In this document: one piece after another, positions 25,777 to 32,922 of the stretch | Position numbering within the stretch: the first letter of the stretch is position 1 | How the letters are laid out: every line of letters begins with the position of its first letter | DNA from: Oceanococcus sp051252075 | GTDB lineage: Bacteria; Pseudomonadota; Gammaproteobacteria; Nevskiales; Oceanococcaceae | Assembly: GCA_051252075.1 (NCBI GenBank) | Contig: JBPOFU010000009.1 | Coordinates: 1 to 62,269 of the forward strand | Reading direction: 5' to 3' | Length of the DNA: 62,269 bases | The notes under the pieces: model-generated | What the model was told of the DNA's origin: nothing | Seen by the model: only the letters and a program-made list of their open reading frames with translations | Database searches by the model: none | Program-made: the position numbers and the translations under genes

Positions 25777-26972
25777 GCAATCACCTGCTTGCTACGCAGC
25801 GCCTCAATTTGTTCAGCACTTTTATTCAGCAAGGAACTCAGCACGTCTTCCGTGTGTTCGCCTTTCAGTGGTGGCGAACTGAAGCTTTCCTCATTGGTGC
25901 GCGAGAATTTCACTGGGCTGCCGGGTGCTTTGGTGGTTTGCCCATTCGGATGGGTCAGTTCCACCACCATATTACGATGCAAAACCTGAGGGTCATCCAG
26001 TGTTTGGCTGAACTTATTGATCGGGGCGCAAGGAATGCGCTGGCCTTCTAGCTGTTCCAGCCAATAGGCTTGCGTGTTGGTGGCAAAGATCTCGTTCAAC
26101 TTGCCGTCGATCATGTCTTTGTCCGCCAGGCGGCCGGGTTGACCATCATATTTCGGGTCATTGAATTCCGGCACGTTGACAACAGTTTTCAGGTTTTGCC
26201 AGAAATTGTCGGTGATCACCGCAATGATGATGTGGCCGTCTGACACCTTATAACTGTTGTAAGGCACGTGCACGAAATGGGAATTTCCGATCTGGTGCGG
26301 GTTTTCGCCGGACAAGAAGTACATGGTGGCCATGTAGTTCAGCAGCGAGACTTGGCAGTCCACCATGGATATGTCGACGTCTTGGCCCACACCGGAGCGC
26401 TCGCGTTCCAGCAGAGCGGACAATATGCCCATCACTGCGAACATGCCGCCGCCCAAATCACCAATCGGAATGCCCGCGCGAACCGGGGTTTCCGGATCAG
26501 TGCCGGTTATCGACATGCCGCCGCCAACCGCTTGTGCCACTTGGTCGAAAGCAGGGCGCTTGTAATTGGGGCCATTGGAACCGAAGCCGGTCACCGAACA
26601 GGTGATGATGCGTGGATTCACCTGGGACAAATGCTCTTGATCAATCTTCAAACGTTCTGGAACGCCAGCGCCAAAGTTGTTAATAACCACATCACATTCG
26701 GCGACCAACTCATAAAACAAGGCCAGGCCATCTTCCGATTTTAGGTCTATGCAAACGCTGCGCTTATTGCGGTTCAGGGTGAGAAAATAAGCACCCATGC
26801 CATCTATGGAGTTGTTTGGATCTTTGGCTAGCAGTTTGCGCGTGCCTTCGCCCGCTAGGGGTTCGACTTTAATGACGTCGGCGCCCATGTCGGCCATGAT
26901 CATTGCACCGTAAGGGCCCGACAGCATGTGTGTCAGGTCAATGATGCGCACCCCGGCTAAGGGTTTGTTCAT
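25773..26972 (-). CDS. Class III CoA-transferase (CaiB/BaiF family)
   Basis: A 399-residue family III CoA-transferase. It starts PLAGVRIIDLTHMLSGPYG, has the DMGADVIKVEPLAGEGTR segment, FLTLNRNKRSVCIDL, and the catalytic Asp in DISMVDCQ. These enzymes move CoA between carboxylic acids, for example succinyl-CoA to citramalate, carnitine or benzylsuccinate. ATG 26972 overlaps the stop of the upstream gene by ATGA and lies just before the conserved domain, so it is preferred over a start 17 codons further up. Activation of the dicarboxylic acid made by the LeuC-like hydratase, for the lyase that follows, is the natural reading. Confidence 0.87.
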   Translation of the reverse strand: MNKPLAGVRIIDLTHMLSGPYGAMIMADMGADVIKVEPLAGEGTRKLLAKDPNNSIDGMGAYFLTLNRNKRSVCIDLKSEDGLALFYELVAECDVVINNFGAGVPERLKIDQEHLSQVNPRIITCSVTGFGSNGPNYKRPAFDQVAQAVGGGMSITGTDPETPVRAGIPIGDLGGGMFAVMGILSALLERERSGVGQDVDISMVDCQVSLLNYMATMYFLSGENPHQIGNSHFVHVPYNSYKVSDGHIIIAVITDNFWQNLKTVVNVPEFNDPKYDGQPGRLADKDMIDGKLNEIFATNTQAYWLEQLEGQRIPCAPINKFSQTLDDPQVLHRNMVVELTHPNGQTTKAPGSPVKFSRTNEESFSSPPLKGEHTEDVLSSLLNKSAEQIEALRSKQVIA

Positions 26973-27934
26973 TTTCCAGGCTCCACAAACTGTGCCTGCA
27001 GGACGTTGTCGCCTTGTTCCCAAGTCAGCAGACCAAATGTGTTGAATTGTTCTTTTTGGGATTTCTTGAGCTGCCAGTAGCAGGCTAGGCTGAATTCGTC
27101 ATCGATCAAGGTTTCGCGTGCGTCTAAAGTCGCCGCTTCACCAAAGAAATGGTTGCGTGCGTACATGTAACGGCCAAAGGACATGCCGTTGCCGTATGCG
27201 TCAGGACCGTGAAACTGATGATGGTTGGCATTGCGTGAACGCAGGAAGGAGAATTTGCGATTCACTACGCCGGTGATGGTGACGTCCATATTGGCGCGGA
27301 CCAAATCCAGCGGCGTGTAAACGATTTCCACTTGGTTGGTGCCGATCAATTCTTGTTCGTCGTTGTAAACCTGCATTTCACCAGTCCAGCGACCTTCGTG
27401 CTTAACCGGTAGTACAAAAGGTTTTTTGGCGCGACTACGTTCGGTTTCTAGATGATCTTCGATGCTTTGTAGCGTTGCTGGCTCATGATCTCGGGTATTG
27501 ATATACAAACCATTGAACACCGCAACCAGGCAATTCCCCTCAAACAACTGCGAGGAATAAACCTGCAGTTCGCGTTCAGGGATGATGTGGTTGACTGTAC
27601 GTAGCTGCAAATTCCAACCAGGACTGAAGTATTCGGAATCCACCAAGGGGCCGAAAGGGCGTCCCGAGCCTATGAAATCCGGTCCTGTGTAAATGCGATC
27701 TTGATCGGAATCGATCACGCCGAAGCAAAATTCAGGAATCTGGAAACGGCTGGTAAACACATCCGCACCATCAAAATTGGTGTGCATGTAATAGGTTGTG
27801 CGGCCATTTTCAAACTTGCTTTCGCGGGACACACGGTTGAAGGCCACTTGGCTGCCATCAGGCTTAAACAGTGCTGGCATACCATGCCACTCGCCAGCGA
27901 TTAGTTGTTGCCAGTTACTCGGTTGCTCGGACAT
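26969..27934 (-). CDS. Unknown protein, possibly lipocalin-like (DUF3598-like)
   Basis: A 321-residue protein of unknown function, without signal peptide or membrane segments. The start NWQQLIAGEWHGMPALFKPDG resembles proteins in which a two-domain lipocalin-like barrel begins with an xGEWxGxxxxxxPDG strand, as in the cyanobacterial DUF3598 group. Much of the chain is alternating beta-type sequence, with a His-rich patch NANHHQFHG in the second half. As first gene of the eight-gene operon it may bind a hydrophobic tetrapyrrole, but that is a guess. ATG 27934 has GGAG at 27941-27944; an upstream GTG is weaker. Confidence 0.5.
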   Translation of the reverse strand: MSEQPSNWQQLIAGEWHGMPALFKPDGSQVAFNRVSRESKFENGRTTYYMHTNFDGADVFTSRFQIPEFCFGVIDSDQDRIYTGPDFIGSGRPFGPLVDSEYFSPGWNLQLRTVNHIIPERELQVYSSQLFEGNCLVAVFNGLYINTRDHEPATLQSIEDHLETERSRAKKPFVLPVKHEGRWTGEMQVYNDEQELIGTNQVEIVYTPLDLVRANMDVTITGVVNRKFSFLRSRNANHHQFHGPDAYGNGMSFGRYMYARNHFFGEAATLDARETLIDDEFSLACYWQLKKSQKEQFNTFGLLTWEQGDNVLQAQFVEPGK

Positions 27935-27954
27935 GCGGTGCTCCACGATTTTAG

Positions 27955-27974
27955 TTGTTATAAAACTATAACAA
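27955..27974. promoter_or_regulatory. Operator-like inverted repeat, site 2 (perfect)
   Basis: TTGTTATAAAACTATAACAA: an exact 8-bp inverted repeat with a 4-base spacer. It covers the -10 box of the promoter at 27965-27993 and the expected transcription start, as expected for a repressor site. An overlapping palindrome AACTATA/TATAGTT lies at 27964-27981. Confidence 0.75.
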
Positions 27975-27993
27975 TATAGTTAATATTTGTCAG
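27965..27993 (-). promoter_or_regulatory. Sigma70-like promoter of the 27934-19747 operon
   Basis: On the minus strand CTGACA (27993-27988) and TATAGT (27970-27965) are 17 bases apart, each one mismatch from consensus. Transcription would start near 27958, about 20 bases before the ATG at 27934. Confidence 0.65.
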
Positions 27994-28019
27994 CATATAA
28001 GCTAAGTGATGAGTTGGAC

Positions 28020-29036
28020 TCAGCGGCGTGCCCGTTGGCTTATGCGACTGGTGTCCGACAAAGTGCTGGATAGCTGTTGTAGTGCTGACACATCTTGAGC
28101 GACATAGGCCTTGGCAAATTGAGTGACCAAATCCGTTATGTCCTGACGCACATCAGTATTGCTACGTGTCTCAGGCCAATCCAAAAACGGGCGCCCGGTG
28201 CTGCTGTCTTGCGGCCAGCACATGGAAAAATGATTAGCCCCATTCACGATGGCGAGGTGGCAATCCTCACGCTGGCTGCTTAGGCCTTCATCAAAGCTGC
28301 GCTTGAGTGGGCCGATGGGATCAGGGTTTTGTTCACCGTCTTCGCCATAACGAAACGCACTGGCGGCGATTACGCCGTCTTCGCTGCCACCCATTATTAA
28401 TGTGGGTAGCGCATCAGGAAGCGGCAGTACGGTTTCGGCGGGATAGCCCAGCATGGTTGATGCTTTGCTGTGCGAGCCGTAAGCGAAGGCGGCTTTTAGG
28501 CCGGGAAACCAATCCGGTCTGGCGTTAAACAAGGCTACACTGCCGCCGGCGGAATGACCGCCCAAGACGATGTTGTCCAAGTCCAAACGGCCTGCTAGCA
28601 GGCCACTTTGGTCCATTGCACGTAACTCAGCGATAACCGCGGATAAGCCGGTCGCTGAAGGGCGCTGAGCGTAGTCGTCAGGCGCTAACGCGCTGATATC
28701 CAAGCCGGGGCTTAATGCCACCATGCCCGGCATTTCTTCGACGATCCAGCCATAAACCGCCGTCACAAAACCGGCCTCGGCCAATGCGATGGCTAACCAG
28801 CTATAGGCTTCAGGCGTGACATTGATACCTGGCATCAATATGGCTAGGGGAAAACGATTTTCACCAGGGATAAGCGGCAAGCTACCGGTGTTTTTTTCCA
28901 GATCCGAACCGGTATAAATGCCCGGATAGAACACTTTTGCAAACAGGCTGGGAGTTTCTGCGGGCGCAGGGGAGGCGATGGAACGAAACAATGCTCGAAC
29001 CATGGGGGTGCCTGCTGTGGTGAGGCTCTTGCCCAT
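28020..29036 (-). CDS. Alpha/beta hydrolase, chlorophyllase/dienelactone hydrolase-like
   Basis: The 338-residue protein has no clear signal peptide. The landmarks are PLAILMPG (oxyanion region), a VLGGHSAGGSVAL nucleophile elbow, a TLIMGGSEDGV strand carrying the acid, and GANHFSM for the catalytic His. The layout is like chlorophyllase-type and platelet-activating-factor-hydrolase-type esterases, but the chlorophyllase-specific SRGG and CAPE segments are missing. The ATG at 29036 shares its base with the stop of the RCCR-like gene, so the two are translationally coupled. Ester hydrolysis on the same catabolite series, for example the C13 carboxymethyl ester, would fit the context but is not shown. 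Confidence 0.72.
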   Translation of the reverse strand: MGKSLTTAGTPMVRALFRSIASPAPAETPSLFAKVFYPGIYTGSDLEKNTGSLPLIPGENRFPLAILMPGINVTPEAYSWLAIALAEAGFVTAVYGWIVEEMPGMVALSPGLDISALAPDDYAQRPSATGLSAVIAELRAMDQSGLLAGRLDLDNIVLGGHSAGGSVALFNARPDWFPGLKAAFAYGSHSKASTMLGYPAETVLPLPDALPTLIMGGSEDGVIAASAFRYGEDGEQNPDPIGPLKRSFDEGLSSQREDCHLAIVNGANHFSMCWPQDSSTGRPFLDWPETRSNTDVRQDITDLVTQFAKAYVAQDVSALQQLSSTLSDTSRISQRARR

Positions 29037-29839
29037 TAGCAAGGGCGCGGCAGTTTGCGATCTCCGCCCCAAAGTTGAGTAACCAGGCGAGCGCCGAGTT
29101 CTTCCCCAAATAGTCGTTCAACCACAACATTGGCCGGATCGCGAACGGTGATGCTACGACGCACGCTTAAATCGCGTTCTGCCAATGCAGAGCGTTCTTC
29201 CACAGGCACTTCCGTTGCAGCGTCAACCAGATCGAACCAAGTATCCAGATGGGCATGGGCTCTTTCCCGAATGACGGCGAAATTTTCATCATTCACCTCG
29301 GCGCCAAAGCACAAGCTTGCCGGGCTTTGCGCAGCTCGGGTGTAAAAATCACGGCTAATGAAGGGGCGGAAATTCTTGTCGGCCTGCATATCCAAATAGG
29401 CTTCGTTGGCTTTGCCGTAATACTGGTCGCCGTATTCTGGATTCGCCCACATGTCGCGGCGCGGTAGGTAATCCATGTAAACAAAAAAGTCAGGCAATGT
29501 GCCCAGCGCAAAGCCGAAGTGTGGCGCATCAATATGCGGGCCCAGGCCAATCGTGAGGTGCATATTGGTGAAGCTGGCTTTCGGGTTGCCGGTCCAGGAA
29601 TGCACCAGCCAATCCACTTTCGGGCCGGCATAAGTGGCCAAGTAGCCATTGGCGCCATCATTGCCTTGGTACGGCATCAGATCTTCGCAGCTGGGATCTA
29701 GGTTCAGCTCAAAACGCTCTTGAACGCGCTGCATCAATTCGCCAGTGAGTGCCCACAGCGCATCAAATGTTGATTGGCGGTCGAGTGACTCGCCGGATTC
29801 GACGATGTCCTTAATAGAGGTGAGGATCTTGTCTGTCAT
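29036..29839 (-). CDS. Red chlorophyll catabolite reductase-like protein, copy 2
   Basis: The 267-residue paralog of 7134-7943 shares DPSCED, VDWLVHSWTGN (75-85), APHFGFALGTLP, YMDYLPRRD (121-129), the YY pair at 140-141, the SPASL turn, ERDLSVRRS with Asp223 and FGEE (244-247). Plant RCCR has VVEL, LPHRKD, an SPTAS turn, RRDKSFRR and FGEE at matching places. The plant Glu154 site reads Ala here, while the Asp291 site seems kept. Plant RCCR takes electrons from ferredoxin and reduces red chlorophyll catabolite to pFCC. The gene is divergent from the Rieske oxygenase, whose plant counterpart PAO makes exactly that substrate. ATG 29839 was chosen over an upstream start. Confidence 0.75.
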   Translation of the reverse strand: MTDKILTSIKDIVESGESLDRQSTFDALWALTGELMQRVQERFELNLDPSCEDLMPYQGNDGANGYLATYAGPKVDWLVHSWTGNPKASFTNMHLTIGLGPHIDAPHFGFALGTLPDFFVYMDYLPRRDMWANPEYGDQYYGKANEAYLDMQADKNFRPFISRDFYTRAAQSPASLCFGAEVNDENFAVIRERAHAHLDTWFDLVDAATEVPVEERSALAERDLSVRRSITVRDPANVVVERLFGEELGARLVTQLWGGDRKLPRPC

Positions 29840-29884
29840 AGTTTTCTTTCTGCTGAGCGCCTGCAAGAAGGCCTTGAGGACATA

Positions 29885-29904
29885 ATGTTATATGTATAAT
29901 ACAA
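29885..29904. promoter_or_regulatory. Operator-like inverted repeat, site 3
   Basis: Read on the minus strand it is TTGTATTATACATATAACAT, one base short of the full TATAACAA half-site. It lies between the divergent RCCR-like gene (29839) and the Rieske oxygenase gene (30030). On the minus strand a TTGACC just upstream could be the -35. Confidence 0.65.
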
Positions 29905-30029
29905 TAGGTCAATCCGAGTCGCCAGAAATCAGACTTGACGCAGGCAGATAAGTGCCCGTTAATGTGGCATCGGATGCGTAGCAATTCACCAAGCTCAGGC
30001 CGCATTACAACGGCTAGTAAGGACAAATC

Positions 30030-31199
30030 ATGCTCATCAATCTTTGGTATGTGGCGGAATGGTCACACGCGGTCAAGGACAAACCAGTCAAGGTCAAAAT
30101 GCTTGGCCAAAACTTTGTGGTGTTCCGCGATAAAGCGGGAAAAGCCCATTGTTTGAGTGACATCTGCTTGCACCGAGGGGGCTCCTTGTCAGGTGGCAAA
30201 GTGCACGACGATTGTGTGGCTTGTCCGTATCACGGTTGGCGTTATAACGGCGAAGGCCAAGTCACTATGATTCCCACGCGTGGCGTGGACGGTGAGATTC
30301 CGAAACGTGCGCGTATTGATGCCTATCCGACGGAAGAGCGCTACGGCATGATTTGGGTGTTCTTGGGTGATTTACCGGAATCCGAGCGCTATCCCATTCC
30401 TCCTTTTGAGGAATATGGCCAGCCCGCTTGGAAGGAAGTTACTTCGGAATACACTTGGAAAGCATCTGCTGCACGGGTAGTGGAAAATGGCATTGATATG
30501 GCGCATGCCTCATTTGTGCATCCCATTTTTGGTGATCCCAGCAGTGCTGATAAAAACTTCATAGAAAGTGAAACCAAAGAAGACTGGTGGGGAACCCACA
30601 CCTGCGTGATGCATCCTCCGCAGTTCAAAGACGGCATTCGTCGCTTCATCCGCAAGGAAAAGCAGCCGACGCGAGTGCATCCCTGCTTCTATTTGCCGGG
30701 CTACATTGTTCGTCTGCAAGTGGATTTGCGCCCCGGCTGGCAGCTCATCATGTTTGATGCGAATACGCCGGTGGATGAATTCACCACCCGCACCTTTGCC
30801 ATACAACTGCGCTCTTTCATGAAAGCGAGCATTTTCGATAAGGGCTCTGAAAAACGCTTGAAACAGATTTTGTTGGAAGATGCGGCCATCGTTGAAAATG
30901 CGGCGCCGAATTGGTTGCCTGAGACCATGGCCAATGAATTGTCGGTACAAGAAGACAAATTCATGAGTCATTGGCGGCAAACGCGGCGCCGTCACATCGA
31001 AGACAAAGGCTGGCAAGTGGATAGTGCGGCTTTAAAACCATTTGAAGGTTTCAAAGCACATACAATTCCTTCGCCCGGTCGCCGGGAAAACCCTGACGTC
31101 CGCTGGGTGCTGGACACGGTGCCACTCAATTCCTCGATCTCGAAAACGGCCGGAATTGAGGCGATGGATAGCGAGAAAGCGGAAAACAACGCGGCATAG
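30030..31199 (+). CDS. Rieske non-heme iron oxygenase (pheophorbide a oxygenase-like role)
   Basis: A 389-residue Rieske oxygenase alpha subunit. The 2Fe-2S ligands are Cys46/His48 (CLHRGG) and Cys65/His68 (CPYHGW). The mononuclear iron site shows Asn153, Asp156, His159 and His164 in ENGIDMAHASFVH, the pattern of the PAO/CAO/VanA group. PAO opens the chlorin macrocycle of pheophorbide a. Plant PAO is longer and has a C-terminal CxxC motif and membrane anchors, which are missing here, so sequence alone supports only the Rieske class; the role comes from the divergent RCCR gene and the shared operator. AAGGA at 30017-30022 supports this ATG. No reductase component is encoded nearby. Confidence 0.8.
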   Translation: MLINLWYVAEWSHAVKDKPVKVKMLGQNFVVFRDKAGKAHCLSDICLHRGGSLSGGKVHDDCVACPYHGWRYNGEGQVTMIPTRGVDGEIPKRARIDAYPTEERYGMIWVFLGDLPESERYPIPPFEEYGQPAWKEVTSEYTWKASAARVVENGIDMAHASFVHPIFGDPSSADKNFIESETKEDWWGTHTCVMHPPQFKDGIRRFIRKEKQPTRVHPCFYLPGYIVRLQVDLRPGWQLIMFDANTPVDEFTTRTFAIQLRSFMKASIFDKGSEKRLKQILLEDAAIVENAAPNWLPETMANELSVQEDKFMSHWRQTRRRHIEDKGWQVDSAALKPFEGFKAHTIPSPGRRENPDVRWVLDTVPLNSSISKTAGIEAMDSEKAENNAA

Positions 31200-31393
31200 C
31201 CGAATGAGCAGCGTTGATTGGAAGCCGTCAACCAATTGATCACGCAGCCTCACTGAATTGGTCAGTTCAAGACACAGGCATTGGACATGATCAGCAACAT
31301 CAGACGTTCATCGAGGTCAGGTGATCGGCGACTTTGTGCCATAAACGGACATCCGTTTGAATGCAGTCAAAGCATCGCGGTTGATCGAAAGCG
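31200..31393. other. Convergent intergenic gap
   Basis: A 194-bp gap between the Rieske oxygenase gene and the convergent GGDEF gene. It holds degenerate sequence with a faint likeness (GTGATCGGCGACTTTGTGCC near 31321) to the dispersed repeats. No gene was seen. Confidence 0.4.
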
Positions 31394-32389
31394 TTAAGTC
31401 GATATGAGGCTGAAAGTGTTACGACCCGCCTTTTTAGCTTCATACATCGCCGCATCGCTTTTGCGGATGACCACATCGTTGTCCGAATCTTTATCTACGA
31501 GCGTCGCACCGATGCTAGCGGAAATGTGAATGGTCGCATCCGCTAGGTGAAACGGCATCGCCAGCTCGCCCAACAGTCTCTTGACTAACGCTGCTACCTC
31601 GGCAGTGTCTTTGATGTTTTCGAGGATAACCGTGAACTCATCACCGCCAAGACGCGCAGCCAAATCGCCTGCACGCAGCACGCTGCGCAAACGCTCGGCG
31701 ACGGCGACCAGTAACTGGTCGCCACACTCATGGCCATGCTTGTCGTTCACCTCTTTGAAGTAGTCGAGATCGAGGTAGATGAGCGCGAGGCTGTACTGGG
31801 AGCGACTGGTACGCGCCAGTGCGGTCTTCAGTGCTTCCAAAAACATCATGCGATTCGGCAGGTCAGTAAGCGCATCATAGCGCGCCATTTTTGCGAGCTG
31901 AGCACGGCTTCTTTCCAACTCGTCAAGAGTGCTTAGCCGTGCCAACTGCGTCGAGTAGACCATGCCTACTTGCGCCCCAACCATCATGAGAAAAAACCAA
32001 ACAGGCACGTGCGGCCGTTCCGCAGCAAGACCGGCTATAGCGCAGGCGACGAAACCCACAATCACAAACGTTGTTAAACGAATTGTCGATGAAATTCCAA
32101 GCGTTCCAGCAGCAAGAATGACGAGGATGCTGACGAAATAGAGATAGGCGATGTTATTGACGTAGAGCAAGACAGAAAAATGGATAATCGCGAAAAACGA
32201 GGTAAATTCGAGCCCCCGCGTCAGCATTTTCTTCGCGTGCTGTCGATCTAGAAATGAGAGCAGGAGAAACCCAAAGCAACTGGCTGCGCCTACAAAACGT
32301 GCCCATAGAGGATCAATGGCAACTGGGTCCAATGTGTGTATTAGCAACCCAAATACGACGTACATGACGCCTGCTGCTACTAAAACCAA
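31394..32389 (-). CDS. Membrane diguanylate cyclase (GGDEF)
   Basis: At least 331 residues: six hydrophobic helices (residues 1-150), then a short coiled linker and a GGDEF domain with YDALTDLPNR, YLDLDYFKEVND and an intact LGGDEF. It should make cyclic di-GMP from two GTP. An RxxD-type inhibitory site is visible upstream (RSVLRAGD). The start is uncertain: the frame has TTG at 32389, and the open frame runs back to a stop near 32449 with no ATG, but with a GGAGGAG at 32406-32412. A rare start further upstream is possible. No link to the cluster is evident. Confidence 0.82.
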   Translation of the reverse strand: MVLVAAGVMYVVFGLLIHTLDPVAIDPLWARFVGAASCFGFLLLSFLDRQHAKKMLTRGLEFTSFFAIIHFSVLLYVNNIAYLYFVSILVILAAGTLGISSTIRLTTFVIVGFVACAIAGLAAERPHVPVWFFLMMVGAQVGMVYSTQLARLSTLDELERSRAQLAKMARYDALTDLPNRMMFLEALKTALARTSRSQYSLALIYLDLDYFKEVNDKHGHECGDQLLVAVAERLRSVLRAGDLAARLGGDEFTVILENIKDTAEVAALVKRLLGELAMPFHLADATIHISASIGATLVDKDSDNDVVIRKSDAAMYEAKKAGRNTFSLIST

Positions 32390-32922
32390 ACGGTAGCCGA
32401 AGATCTCCTCCGTGGTAATGCTATTACTGATAGTCCTATCTCCCTAGCAACAATTTAGCCAACGATATTGCCTTACATGCCAAATTGCGACATTGACTTT
32501 GAGAGCTTGGCGAAGACGGAAAAGATACTCAAGACTAATGGGCTTTCTTAAAGAAGTGAAAACTGATGCGATTAGATCAGTTCACCACCACTTAAGTTAC
32601 TCCGCGGCAAGTAACCATTCTTATCATCAATATTAAGGTGCCGTCTCTTCCTTAGGACCTAGCCTGAGCATCAAGTGATTCTGCCGTACGTGCTTTGAGC
32701 AGATAGTTGATCTTCGACTTTTCGCTAGTTACGGCAAAGATGTGCCTATTGCTGACTTTCCGCCTGCTCGGGGCACATTTTACCGATGGGCGGGAGCGGT
32801 CACTCAGGCTTGCATCTCGTCATCATTTAGCTGTGCCCCTTCACTCGTCAAAGCCGGAATTAAGATAGGGTCGGGTATCAGACTGAGTATTTATGTCTCT
32901 TTTTCGCACGTAGGTATTAGAT
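32390..32922. other. Non-coding gap, about 530 bp
   Basis: This lies upstream of the hemopexin-repeat gene and the GGDEF gene, which are divergent. No gene, hairpin terminator or cluster operator is visible. It is AT-richer than the flanking cluster by eye. Confidence 0.4.

Noticed and set aside
23441..27934. Leucine biosynthesis or degradation operon
   Set aside because: LeuC and an HMG-CoA-lyase-type gene could suggest it, but leuA, leuB, leuD and the isovaleryl or methylcrotonyl genes are absent and the neighbours are transport and catabolic genes.
5457..31199. Photosynthesis or (bacterio)chlorophyll biosynthesis cluster
   Set aside because: Rieske and SDR genes could belong to pigment synthesis (CAO-like), but no bch, chl, puf or hem synthesis genes are present and chlorophyllase and RCCR are breakdown enzymes.
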